This document shows, in pieces, positions 25,416 to 33,911 of a DNA stretch of 64,000 nt (position 1 is its first letter; every line of letters begins with the position of its first letter). The DNA comes from [Clostridium] saccharolyticum WM1 (GTDB lineage Bacteria; Bacillota; Clostridia; Lachnospirales; Lachnospiraceae): assembly GCF_000144625.1 (NCBI RefSeq), contig NC_014376.1:2418001-2482000 (forward strand). Direction: 5' to 3'. A program made the translations under genes and the position numbers. Under the pieces are notes generated by a model. The model made no database searches. It had not been told where the DNA came from and was given only the letters and a program-made list of their open reading frames with translations.

Positions 25416-25554
25416 TCTTTTAAGTCCTTTCTATCTTCCTGTTTTTTATGCTTTTGTAATAAAATTATATCATGTATTTCTATGTTTTGCGATAGTAAAT
25501 GGCGTTACTACCAATGTAATTTTAATATTCATTATTTTTACTTATAAATGGTTC

Positions 25555-26175
25555 TTATTTAAGTTGTTTTTGTTTGATTTCATACCAGACTTCTTCACCT
25601 ACATCTTTCAAATCCCTAACATTTAAACTTGAAGATCCGGTATAAATAAATTGCAATGCCCTATAATTTTTACCTTGAAGAATCAAAAAACCTACATTAA
25701 ATGAAGATTCTGAAAAATCATAGCTTTGATCATTCGACATAAACAAAGATTGTGAAAATACATAATATCGATACCCCCTATAATCAATCTCACAAATTTT
25801 TGACAATTCCTTGCTGTTATGACTTTTATTATTAGTTATATTCCCGTAAACATATAAATCTTCATTATATCTTTGCAATGTTTCATCATCAATTCCATCT
25901 ATTTTAACTTTTGCAACTACGTAAGGCGTATAAGAATAATCTGCATCTGACTTTTCCTGAAACAGCTCACAAGATGAAAATTGAAGAATATGCCCTTTGT
26001 ATTCCATATCGTAAGGCAAGTTTTTTAAATTAAATGTAACTCTCTTATCTCCCTCATAAATCTCAACACTCCCATTAGTTTCAGCAGCAGTTTGTATTTC
26101 CAAACCATTTTTTGAACAGCCCGTTAAACAAATAATTCCAAGAGCCAAAGCCACTGTTAAAAGGTACTTTTTCAT
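25555..26175 (-). CDS. Hypothetical lipoprotein
   Basis: A 206-residue secreted lipoprotein. The signal MKKYLLTVALALGIICLTGC ends in a clear lipobox (LTGC). The mature part is mixed alpha/beta with a Tyr-rich stretch, and no domain is recognised. I chose ATG 26175 rather than the longer frame because GGGGGA lies 7 bases upstream and the signal peptide begins there. Confidence 0.75.
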   Translation of the reverse strand: MKKYLLTVALALGIICLTGCSKNGLEIQTAAETNGSVEIYEGDKRVTFNLKNLPYDMEYKGHILQFSSCELFQEKSDADYSYTPYVVAKVKIDGIDDETLQRYNEDLYVYGNITNNKSHNSKELSKICEIDYRGYRYYVFSQSLFMSNDQSYDFSESSFNVGFLILQGKNYRALQFIYTGSSSLNVRDLKDVGEEVWYEIKQKQLK

Positions 26176-26267
26176 AGTAAATCCCCCAATCGTATATATG
26201 AAATTTAACATACTTTTTAGTTTTATTCAAGAAAAGAGCGGGATATCCGAATTGTATAAAAAAACTA

Positions 26268-26288
26268 CTAACTAATATTGATAGTTAG
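26268..26288 (-). terminator. Terminator after the truncated regulator
   Basis: CTAACTA / TAGTTAG (7 bp, 7-base loop) is followed on the minus strand by TAGTTTTTTT. It lies directly after the 27-codon XRE remnant. Confidence 0.65.
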
Positions 26289-26300
26289 CAGCTCATGTGT

Positions 26301-26384
26301 TTACCGTTTTGAATTTGAAATTATTGTCAGATTGATCTCCTTTCGGAAAGAAGCAATGAATTTTCCGATTTTAATCTGATCCAT
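26301..26384 (-). pseudogene. N-terminal remnant of an XRE-family (HTH_3) regulator
   Basis: A strong ribosome binding site (GAAAGGAGG) leads into MDQIKIGKFIASFRKE, the typical first helix of Lachnospiraceae HTH_3 regulators. The frame ends after 27 codons (NLTIISNSKR, stop), where the family continues with NLTQxxLAxxLG. A terminator follows at once. The rest of the gene is missing, so this is a deletion remnant or a mini-ORF. Confidence 0.55.
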
Positions 26385-26498
26385 AGGGAAGTCCTCCTTT
26401 CCTGCCCTTAGACTATCAAATCCCAATAGGATATGGAACGAACCAGCGGTTGAGTTCGCCAAATCAATATAAAATTTCCAATGCCAGAATATTATTCA

Positions 26499-26574
26499 TT
26501 CACAGTTTTTTCACAAGACGTACAAAATTTATTTACAACTTCTACAAACTTTTTTCACATCTGTCTACTATAAT
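26499..26574 (+). promoter_or_regulatory. PhoP-box-like promoter, copy 1
   Basis: TTCACA-like hexamers recur at exact 11-bp steps: TTCACA 26499, TTCACA 26510, TACAAA 26521, TTTACA 26532, TACAAA 26543, TTCACA 26554. The last ends 9 bp before TATAAT (26569-26574), and there is no usable -35. B. subtilis PhoP binds TT(A/C/T)ACA repeated every 11 bp just upstream of the -10, so this fits a phosphate-starvation-activated promoter. Confidence 0.65.
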
Positions 26575-26580
26575 TAAGAT

Positions 26581-26673
26581 AGTAACAAGAAGAACTCCAA
26601 TACTTGTTAAATTAAAAACTTTTTTTCATAACTGGCCGGTGAAAGTCACATTTCACCGGCTCCTCCCTTTTTA
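26581..26673 (+). ncRNA. Candidate PhoP-regulated small RNA, copy 1
   Basis: A predicted transcript of about 93 nt downstream of the PhoP-like box. It contains AACTTTTTTTCATA (26627-26631 region), a 10-bp hairpin GCCGGTGAAA/TTTCACCGGC (26635-26660), then TCCTCCCTTTTTAT. The flanks are identical to the copy at 47485-47570 while the hairpin sequence differs but conserves pairing at its base. The CU-rich tail is complementary to Shine-Dalgarno sequences, as in several Gram-positive regulatory RNAs. No ORF with a ribosome binding site lies inside. It sits 110 bp upstream of pfp. All of this is prediction. Confidence 0.5.
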
Positions 26674-26700
26674 TGGGCTAATTAATTCCTGGAAATTCTG

Positions 26701-26727
26701 GAATGACCGTTGCAAAGATGGTCGTTC
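26701..26727. repeat. Inverted repeat upstream of pfp
   Basis: GAATGACC (26701-26708) and GGTCGTTC (26720-26727) form an inverted repeat with one mismatch and an 11-bp spacer, just before a TATTAT sequence. It is a possible operator for pfp. Confidence 0.35.
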
Positions 26728-26782
26728 TATTATAGAATAGGGAAGGTGCCCGTGGCATATGCAAACTTGGAGGATTTTATAC

Positions 26783-28000
26783 ATGAAGAAAAATGCAATC
26801 GTAGGACAATCCGGCGGACCAACCGCTGTGATCAATGCAAGCCTTTACGGCGTCATTAAGGAAGGAATGGCTCAGGCTGGTGTCAGCCGGGTTTACGGTA
26901 TGATCAACGGCATAGAAGGCTTCATGTCCGATAATTATATGGATTTATCAAACGACTTAACGGAAGAAGAACTGGAGCTGCTGAAACTAACACCTGCTGC
27001 TTATTTAGGCTCCTGCCGGTATAAGCTCCCTGACAATCTGTCTTCTCCCCTTTATCCGGCTCTGTTTGAAAAATTCCGGGCCTTGGAAATTGGATATTTC
27101 TTTTACATCGGCGGAAATGATTCTATGGACACGGTAAGCAAGCTTTCCCGCTATGCCGCCCATCACAACAGCATCATCCGTTTTATCGGAATTCCCAAAA
27201 CCATTGACAATGACTTGATTTTAACGGATCATACACCCGGATACGGCAGCGCTGCCAAATATGTGGCAGATACTGTCCGGGAAATCGTCCTGGATTCTTC
27301 TGTTTACCAGCAAAAATCAGTCACCATTATAGAACTGATGGGCCGTCATGCCGGATGGCTCACTGCCGCCAGTGCCCTGGCCAGAAAGTTTAAGGGGGAT
27401 AATCCAGTACTTATCTACCTTCCTGAAACGGATTTTGATTTTGAACGGTTTGCATCGGATGTAAAGGCCGCCCTTAATAAGCATAGTACCGTTATTATCT
27501 GTATCTCAGAGGGACTCTCTGATGCCAAGGGTAAATTCATCTGCGAGTATGCCGATGAAGTCCGTTTAGACACCTTCGGCCATAAAATGCTCACCGGCAG
27601 CGGTAAAATGCTGGAGAATTTTGTCCGTGACCGATTCGGCGTAAAGGTTCGTTCCATTGAACTGAACGTAAACCAGAGATGCAGCGGTATGCTGGCCTCT
27701 GCTACTGATATAGAAGAATCTGTTCAGGCAGGCTCGCAAGGGGTAAAAGCAGCTTTAAACGGCTTTACCGGAAAAATGGTGGCCTTTTGCCGCACAGGTA
27801 ACTCTCCTTATTCTATGGAATGTACTACGGTTGATGTCAACCAGGTATGCAATCAGGAAAAACTCTTCCCAGCCCAATGGATCTGCAGCAATGGTACCGA
27901 TGTTACTCCGGACTTTCTGGAATATGTACTGCCTTTGATCCAGGGAGAGCCCAATCGAAAAATAGAAAACGGCAGACCGGTATATCTGTACCGGAAATGA
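26783..28000 (+). CDS. pfp: Diphosphate-dependent 6-phosphofructokinase
   Basis: A 405-residue PFK. IVGQSGGPTAVINAS is the N-terminal nucleotide/PPi loop. GGNDSMDT carries Asp at the position that is Gly in ATP-dependent enzymes and selects pyrophosphate. PKTIDNDL and MGRHAGWLTA complete the active site. It reversibly phosphorylates fructose 6-phosphate with PPi, saving ATP in anaerobic glycolysis. I chose ATG 26783 because GGAGG lies 8 bases upstream; an in-frame ATG at 26759 lacks one. It lies downstream of the phosphate-type small RNA, and a terminator follows. Confidence 0.92.
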   Translation: MKKNAIVGQSGGPTAVINASLYGVIKEGMAQAGVSRVYGMINGIEGFMSDNYMDLSNDLTEEELELLKLTPAAYLGSCRYKLPDNLSSPLYPALFEKFRALEIGYFFYIGGNDSMDTVSKLSRYAAHHNSIIRFIGIPKTIDNDLILTDHTPGYGSAAKYVADTVREIVLDSSVYQQKSVTIIELMGRHAGWLTAASALARKFKGDNPVLIYLPETDFDFERFASDVKAALNKHSTVIICISEGLSDAKGKFICEYADEVRLDTFGHKMLTGSGKMLENFVRDRFGVKVRSIELNVNQRCSGMLASATDIEESVQAGSQGVKAALNGFTGKMVAFCRTGNSPYSMECTTVDVNQVCNQEKLFPAQWICSNGTDVTPDFLEYVLPLIQGEPNRKIENGRPVYLYRK

Positions 28001-28019
28001 TGATTTCTATAGAACTCTT

Positions 28020-28057
28020 AAGAGGCACAGCCAGCTATTTCTCTGGCTGTGCCTCTT
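28020..28057 (+). terminator. Terminator of pfp
   Basis: AAGAGGCACAGCCAG / CTGGCTGTGCCTCTT is a perfect 15-bp stem starting 20 bp after the pfp stop. The T-tract after it is weak (ATTATT). Confidence 0.75.
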
Positions 28058-28203
28058 ATTATTGATCAAATTCATATTTTTGATTAATAATTTTCCAATG
28101 TCTACTATATTCATTTTTTTTATGCATTTTTTGACAGTATGTATCATATATTCATAATAAAGTCTAATTCTATTTTCAAAGCACTTATGGGAGAAAGTGA
28201 ACA

Positions 28204-29847
28204 ATGAACGAAGAACCTTGTTTAGACCGCATCCCTTGCGGCATACTGAAGCTTAAGACCGATGAAGACTTAACCATTCTTTATTCCAACCAGGCAATAA
28301 AAGAACTGTTTCAAACGCCTGCTTCACTTAAGGACATGGTATGTGAATCGGAATATCCGGAGCTGCTGGCAGAAATATGCAGCCACCTCACCGGCCAGAC
28401 AGTCAGCTTTGAATTGGAATTCAAAGCAAAAATGCAAAAGAACTGCGTCTGGTGTTCCTTACAACTAAATTATATTCCTGAGGAGGAAATACTGTACTGT
28501 GCAATCTCAGATATTACATGTATGAAAAAATTTCAGGAACACTTACGGATCCGCGAAGAACAATACCGGCTGGCAAGCCAGCATTCCGGCTGCCTTGTAA
28601 GCATCTATGACATTCCTTCCAGAACTCTTTCCCCCTCACCTGAATTTTCCAGAACCTTCCCCTTCCCCTACACCCAGCCCCTCTCCCCGGAGTTTCTTAT
28701 TGAAAACGGCATAGTACACAGGGAAAGTGTTACAGACCTTCTGGATTTTTATCAGAACATGGAACGGGGAGTACCCGAGGGAAAATGTATCACGCGTTTA
28801 AAAACAGGTTCCGGAGATTATCACTGGTTTTCCACTCATTACTCCCTGGTGTGTACCGAGGATCAAAGGCCTCTCAGAGGAATCATATCCTATCAGGATA
28901 TTACGGACCAGTATGAAAAAGAGCTGGCATATCAAAAATGGATGGAGTACATGCGCGAACAGAAAAAAGACTGCATTGGCTATTACGAATATAATTTAAA
29001 ATTCGACTTATTTGAAGAGATTATAGGCGAAATGACTCAGACCATGCCGGAATATGTTACCAATTCCTTTTCCAGCATCATGAGTTTTATTGCAGAGCAT
29101 CATATTTTTGAAGAAGACCGTGAGATGTTTTTGAAATTCTTCAATAAAAATCAGTTGCTCTATCACTATTACCGCGGAAACCGGTCCCTGCGGCTGGAGC
29201 ATCGGCGTTTGCGGCCGGACGGAAGCGTCTATTGGGGACTTGGCCTGGTTCAGATTGTCTCCGATCCTTATACCGATACCATTAAAGCATTTATCCTCAT
29301 TAAGGATATTGATGCTTCCAAACGGGAAGCTTTGACGCTTCAGGAACTTTCCAAACAGGACTCCCTGACCGGCCTGCTAAACAGGGCAACTGCCATTCAT
29401 GCCATACGCAATACACTGAAAAACAGCCAGGGCCATCACATCCTCATTATGCTGGATATTGACCGGTTCAAGCAGCTGAATGATAATTACGGTCATCAGT
29501 TTGGAGATAAGGCACTCCACCGTGCTGCTTCAAGGCTTAAATCTGCCCTAAGGCGGGATGACATCTTCGGACGGCTGGGAGGCGACGAATTTATCATATT
29601 ACTAAAGGATGTCGCTTACAGCATGGATCTGTACGCTCGTCTGGAAAACCTGTGCAGCTTAATTGGCAGCGCCCTGGAACCGGAAGCCCACATCTCCGGC
29701 AGTCTGGGAACAGCGGCCTACCCGGAAGATGGAACCGTATTTGAAGAATTATATGAAAAGGCTGATATTGCTCTCTATCATGCAAAGAAACATGGCCGCA
29801 GCCAATACGCAGTTTATGAGCCAGGTATGAGCATGATAAAATCATAA
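28204..29847 (+). CDS. PAS-domain diguanylate cyclase
   Basis: A 547-residue soluble protein with two or three PAS-like sensor segments (about residues 10-110, 120-240 and 250-370) followed by a GGDEF domain from about residue 385. The active motif is GGDEF at residues 459-463. An inhibitory I-site RRDD lies five residues before it, so product feedback is expected. It makes cyclic di-GMP from GTP. There is no membrane segment. GGGAG precedes the ATG, and TTGACA lies about 70 bp upstream. It is monocistronic with a strong terminator. Confidence 0.92.
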   Translation: MNEEPCLDRIPCGILKLKTDEDLTILYSNQAIKELFQTPASLKDMVCESEYPELLAEICSHLTGQTVSFELEFKAKMQKNCVWCSLQLNYIPEEEILYCAISDITCMKKFQEHLRIREEQYRLASQHSGCLVSIYDIPSRTLSPSPEFSRTFPFPYTQPLSPEFLIENGIVHRESVTDLLDFYQNMERGVPEGKCITRLKTGSGDYHWFSTHYSLVCTEDQRPLRGIISYQDITDQYEKELAYQKWMEYMREQKKDCIGYYEYNLKFDLFEEIIGEMTQTMPEYVTNSFSSIMSFIAEHHIFEEDREMFLKFFNKNQLLYHYYRGNRSLRLEHRRLRPDGSVYWGLGLVQIVSDPYTDTIKAFILIKDIDASKREALTLQELSKQDSLTGLLNRATAIHAIRNTLKNSQGHHILIMLDIDRFKQLNDNYGHQFGDKALHRAASRLKSALRRDDIFGRLGGDEFIILLKDVAYSMDLYARLENLCSLIGSALEPEAHISGSLGTAAYPEDGTVFEELYEKADIALYHAKKHGRSQYAVYEPGMSMIKS

Positions 29848-29854
29848 AGAGAAA

Positions 29855-29896
29855 GGGTGCTGCAAAATAATCATACAGTTTGCAGCACCCCTTTTT
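29855..29896 (+). terminator. Terminator of the diguanylate cyclase gene
   Basis: GGGTGCTGCAAA / TTTGCAGCACCC is a 12-bp perfect stem followed by CTTTTT. Confidence 0.88.
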
Positions 29897-29910
29897 ACAG
29901 TTTCATAAAA

Positions 29911-29926
29911 AATACCCTGCGGTATT
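29911..29926 (-). terminator. Terminator after tRNA-Leu
   Basis: AATACC / GGTATT stem with T6 after it on the minus strand, 28 bp beyond the tRNA 3' end. Confidence 0.6.
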
Positions 29927-29953
29927 TTCCCCAGAGCATCTTTCTGATTATCA

Positions 29954-30037
29954 TGCAGAAGAAGGGACTTGAACCCTCAAGGTATTGCTACCACACGGAC
30001 CTGAACCGTGCGCGTCTGCCAATTCCGCCACTTCTGC
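29954..30037 (-). tRNA. tRNA-Leu(CAG)
   Basis: An 84-nt class II tRNA read on the minus strand. The acceptor stem is GCAGAAG/CTTCTGC with discriminator A. The anticodon arm CACGG-TTCAGGT-CCGTG gives anticodon CAG. There is a long variable arm, and the T-loop is GGTTCAAGT. No encoded CCA is seen. The gene is identical to the one at 42080-42163. Confidence 0.95.
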
Positions 30038-30041
30038 GTAT

Positions 30042-30104
30042 AATTGTACAAATTGATGAATCAATTCGTACAATTATAATACTATACTTTTGGCAAATAA
30101 TCAA
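30042..30104 (-). promoter_or_regulatory. Promoter and palindromic leader of tRNA-Leu
   Basis: Minus strand TTGATT (30099-30104), 17 bp, TATTAT (30076-30081). Between the -10 and the tRNA lies a near-perfect palindrome with 16-bp arms (30042-30057 and 30060-30075, one mismatch) that would fold in the 5' leader or act as an operator. Confidence 0.6.
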
Positions 30105-30163
30105 GTACTTTTTTTATCCATTTCCAAATCTTTACGGTCTGGTCCAATAGAATCTATGTGAAT

Positions 30164-32035
30164 TTAATATTCTCTGTTTTTTATGACTGTTTCTGCATCG
30201 GACTGGTCATAGACTTTTTCTTCTGTTATAATCCGAAGAGGCATTTCCTTTCCTGCAACCATATCCCGGATTGCCTTCATAAGCGGTGGACCCAGAAGCG
30301 GACTGCATTCCACTGCACAATTCAGCTTACCGTCTATCATTGCCTGAAACGCTTCCTTTGTTGCATCTACGGAAACAATGGTAATATCCTTTCCCGGATT
30401 CAGCCCATGTGCCTCCAAGGCTTCAATCGCCCCCAGGGCCATATCGTCATTGTGGGAATATATAATATCCACATCCCAGTTGTGACTGTTGATATACTCC
30501 TCAATTACCTTTTTCCCTCCATCGTAAGTAAAATCACCGTAATCCGTATATACGATCTCATACCGGGGGTTTTCTTTCAAAATTTCAAAGAACCCTTTCT
30601 TTCTCTCTTCCGTAGGCGTTGCTCCTTCACTTCCCTGAATCTCTAAAATACGAACATTTCCCTGCTCCGGTTTTACATGTTCTTTCAGCCAGCGCATTGC
30701 CCTTCGCCCTTCCTCTAAAAAATCAGCTCCGATGTATGTAGTTGTCAAATCTTCCCCTGCTTCGATTCTCCTGTCAGACATTACGACAGGGATACCGGCC
30801 TCCTTGGCCTCTTTAAGTACCTCATCCCAACCGGTCTCCACGACGGGAGAAACTACGATTACATCTACCTTCTCCTTAATATACCTCCGGATCGCCTCAA
30901 TCTGCTTTTTTTGAGACTGGTCTCCGCTGTCGAAAAGTAGCTCCATATGAAACTCCCTGGCGGCCTCCTGAATCGAACGGGTATTGGCAAGCCTCCACTG
31001 GCTCTCCTGCCCAACCTGGGAATAGCCTACTGTAATTCTTCTGCCATCATCCATACTTTCTCTGTCCAGAGCCGCCAGATATTCACTGGCATTTTGAGGG
31101 TAAATGGTATGGCTTCTTAAAATCACCTGCTTGGGAACACCGCTTTCTTTCCGCAGAATATTAATTGCATACTGTACTGCCTCTTTTCCTCCTGTAGGGC
31201 AGGAAATGGTTGCCGCAAGCTTTCCTTTCCGCACCAGATCCACCCCTTCGTTTTCTCCGGTAAAGCCGTCGCACCCGATGACCTTTATCTTCTCAGCCAG
31301 ATTCCTGTCCTTTAGTGCTTCGTATGCTCCAAAGGCCACCGAATCATTGTTGGCAAATATTAGGGAAACACGTTTCAGTTCTTCCTCCATGGCAAATACC
31401 GCATCATAGGCCGGATCCTTCATGTCATTTTTCAGATCACAAACAGTCTTTTCTATGCCAGGATAATCCCTGATCACCGAATCAAAGCCCTGGCTCCGCT
31501 CCTCGCTCTGCAGAGAACCGGCTGTTGCGCGAAGCTCCAGAATTTTTCCCTTCCCGCCTTCCAGCAGCCGGACTGCACATTCTCCGCCCTGCTTACCGAT
31601 CAGATTGTTATCCGGGCCGATAAACAGATTATAATCAAACCCCTCCACACTCCGGTCCATAACGATGACAGGAACCCCCTCCTGATAGACATCTGCCACC
31701 TTTTTTGTTAAGCGGCTGGAATCGCAGGGAGAAATGATCAAAAGATCAATGCCGAAATCCAGAAGCCTGTCTACATCCTTTTCCTGCTTCTCTACACTGG
31801 AGGTTGCATCCGCTGTAACTATCCTGATATTGGGATACTTTCCCGCTTCCTCCTGGATCTCATTGATCAGCGCTACCCTCCATGCTTCCCGCATGTTCGC
31901 CTGGGAAACACCGATCACATATTCCACATCACTTTTATAAACCGTCTGGGTGATCACACCATTGTAAATCCGGTATCCCAAAAAAACAAATACCATAATC
32001 AGCAATATCACAAGTAATTTCGTTCTTTTTTCCAT
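30164..32035 (-). CDS. Membrane-anchored protein with two periplasmic-binding-protein domains
   Basis: A 623-residue protein from ATG 32035, four bases after the kinase stop. One N-terminal membrane helix (residues about 5-22) is followed by two tandem sugar-type binding domains (Peripla_BP_4), about residues 40-330 and 345-620. The second closely resembles the YtfQ-type protein at 37582, sharing for example VGQESQWR versus IGQESGWR, and VVETGWD. There is no lipobox, so it stays anchored by the helix. With the kinase and response regulator of this operon it probably forms a three-component sugar sensor. Ligand unknown. Confidence 0.85.
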   Translation of the reverse strand: MEKRTKLLVILLIMVFVFLGYRIYNGVITQTVYKSDVEYVIGVSQANMREAWRVALINEIQEEAGKYPNIRIVTADATSSVEKQEKDVDRLLDFGIDLLIISPCDSSRLTKKVADVYQEGVPVIVMDRSVEGFDYNLFIGPDNNLIGKQGGECAVRLLEGGKGKILELRATAGSLQSEERSQGFDSVIRDYPGIEKTVCDLKNDMKDPAYDAVFAMEEELKRVSLIFANNDSVAFGAYEALKDRNLAEKIKVIGCDGFTGENEGVDLVRKGKLAATISCPTGGKEAVQYAINILRKESGVPKQVILRSHTIYPQNASEYLAALDRESMDDGRRITVGYSQVGQESQWRLANTRSIQEAAREFHMELLFDSGDQSQKKQIEAIRRYIKEKVDVIVVSPVVETGWDEVLKEAKEAGIPVVMSDRRIEAGEDLTTTYIGADFLEEGRRAMRWLKEHVKPEQGNVRILEIQGSEGATPTEERKKGFFEILKENPRYEIVYTDYGDFTYDGGKKVIEEYINSHNWDVDIIYSHNDDMALGAIEALEAHGLNPGKDITIVSVDATKEAFQAMIDGKLNCAVECSPLLGPPLMKAIRDMVAGKEMPLRIITEEKVYDQSDAETVIKNREY

Positions 32036-32036
32036 T

Positions 32037-33827
32037 TTACCCTTTTTCAAGTTCACTGGGAACTTCTTTTGGAATTCGTACAACAATACGCGTCCCCTGC
32101 CCCTCTTTGCTTTCCACCAACACCTGAAACTGCTCTCCATACCGGATGCGCAGCCGTTCCTTAATATAAAATAATCCAAAGCTTCTGTTCCTGCCGGCTT
32201 CTCCCGGCTCGTTTAACAATCTGGATAACTCCCCAACCGTTTCATCCTTCATGCCTTTTCCGTCATCCCATACTTCCAGGCTTACCCAATCCCCTTCCGC
32301 CTTACCAATGACTTTTAAGTGCCCGTCTCCGTTCTTCATCTTTACCCCATGGTAAATGGAGTTTTCCACCAGGGGCTGCAGGATCATTTTCGGCAGAATC
32401 ACGTTCATGCAGTCTTCCTCTACCTGGATTTCATACTGCACCTTAGGTCCATACCGGATTTTCTGTATGTAAAGATAATTGGAAATATATCGGATTTCTT
32501 CCTCAATGGTAATATAGTCTTTTCCCTTGCTTAAGCTGATGCGGAAAACATTGGTAAGGGCATCCACAAGATGAACAATGTCATAGGCGGAATGCTCTCT
32601 TGCCATCCAGCCTATGGTGTCCAGGGTATTGTACAAAAAATGAGGCTTAAACTGTTCCTGGACTGCCTTAAGCTGTGCTTTCCGTTTGTTTTCCTGTTCC
32701 TTGTAAACCTCTTCCATCAATTCCTGTATGCGCTCCAGCATCTGGTTGAACCGGCGTCCAAGCTCACTGACCTCATCCAGATAATTGCCTTCAAAACGGA
32801 CGGATAAGTTGCCTTTTTCCGTCTCCTTCATCAGGTTGCGGAGTCTGACAATGGGCTTTGTAACCGTCTCTGATATTTTTACTGCTACAATAAATACCGT
32901 AAGAATTGTTAAAACCAATACCCAGCCAAACATGAACAGCATAGTATGAATACCGCCCATGATTTCCTGATAGGATGAGACACTGACGGTTTTCCAGCCG
33001 GTATAGACAGATCTTTGATAGCTGATCTGATATTTTTCCCCATTGATGATTGCTGTCACAGGCTCTTCTTCCTTCCACAGCCATTCCGGGCGGATGCGGT
33101 AGACGATTTTATTGGTTGGTGCATATACTAAGTGATTCTGTTCATCCAGGACAAAAACAAATCCATTTTCGCCGATGTTGGCATCCTGAATGGCGGAAGA
33201 AATGATTTCATGTTTTACATCAAACAGCAATACGCCGATTCTCTCGCCTGTTTCCGGGTCCATAACAGCCTTCATCACCGAAAATACATCGTCAATGCTG
33301 TAGGCAGCTTCCGTAACTATATTCCTTCCGGTAACATTACTGATGATCTGCATTTCACCTGGAGAAGCCATTGCTTTTTCATACCAGACCTCTTTGGCAA
33401 ACGGATCCCGGGAGACTCTGGACATCCCGGTTCCCACATACATATCATGCTCGGTTGCAAAAAAAATGCCCGCTATTTCATCATGAGTATCTGCCACCAT
33501 TTCAAAGCTGTTTTTCAGTGCTGTTTCATACTCTTTCCATCGGATGTCTTCTGCAGATGGAATGCGGTCAAGATCCATAGGTTCAATAATACGGATCAGC
33601 ATATTCGCAGTTTTTTCAATGCTGCTGATATAGATATCTGTGGTATGCTGTACCTGCCCCACCAGCAGAGACGTATGCTGGGTCACATTGCGTTCCGCCT
33701 CTCTGGTGGAGCTGATGATTCCCAGAATCCCTACAAAGCAGAATGGAATGAGCGCAATAAAAATATGAGAATTGATCATTTTATCACGAATTTTCATATC
33801 CATGAATCTTTTCTTCCAATATTTCAT
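32037..33827 (-). CDS. YesM-type sensor histidine kinase
   Basis: A 596-residue membrane kinase. TM1 at about residues 20-40, an extracellular Cache-like domain, TM2 near residue 290, HAMP, then a His_kinase domain with QFKPHFLYNTLDTI (phospho-acceptor His396) and HATPase motifs (LVENSIYHG, VWDDGKGM). GGAGTGAGGG precedes ATG 33827; a start 21 bp upstream is also possible. It pairs with the AraC-type response regulator at 38749 and the anchored binding protein downstream. Confidence 0.9.
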   Translation of the reverse strand: MKYWKKRFMDMKIRDKMINSHIFIALIPFCFVGILGIISSTREAERNVTQHTSLLVGQVQHTTDIYISSIEKTANMLIRIIEPMDLDRIPSAEDIRWKEYETALKNSFEMVADTHDEIAGIFFATEHDMYVGTGMSRVSRDPFAKEVWYEKAMASPGEMQIISNVTGRNIVTEAAYSIDDVFSVMKAVMDPETGERIGVLLFDVKHEIISSAIQDANIGENGFVFVLDEQNHLVYAPTNKIVYRIRPEWLWKEEEPVTAIINGEKYQISYQRSVYTGWKTVSVSSYQEIMGGIHTMLFMFGWVLVLTILTVFIVAVKISETVTKPIVRLRNLMKETEKGNLSVRFEGNYLDEVSELGRRFNQMLERIQELMEEVYKEQENKRKAQLKAVQEQFKPHFLYNTLDTIGWMAREHSAYDIVHLVDALTNVFRISLSKGKDYITIEEEIRYISNYLYIQKIRYGPKVQYEIQVEEDCMNVILPKMILQPLVENSIYHGVKMKNGDGHLKVIGKAEGDWVSLEVWDDGKGMKDETVGELSRLLNEPGEAGRNRSFGLFYIKERLRIRYGEQFQVLVESKEGQGTRIVVRIPKEVPSELEKG

Positions 33828-33911
33828 TGCCCTCACTCCAATTTTCATTACTTATTTCCTACCTATCCAGTATAGCGAAATTAACAGGTTCTTACAACTG
33901 CAATATTGGCC

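Noticed and set aside
26450..26740. A 96-codon plus-strand ORF across the PhoP-like region
   Set aside because: No ribosome binding site, low-complexity translation, and it crosses the promoter and hairpin of the small-RNA element.
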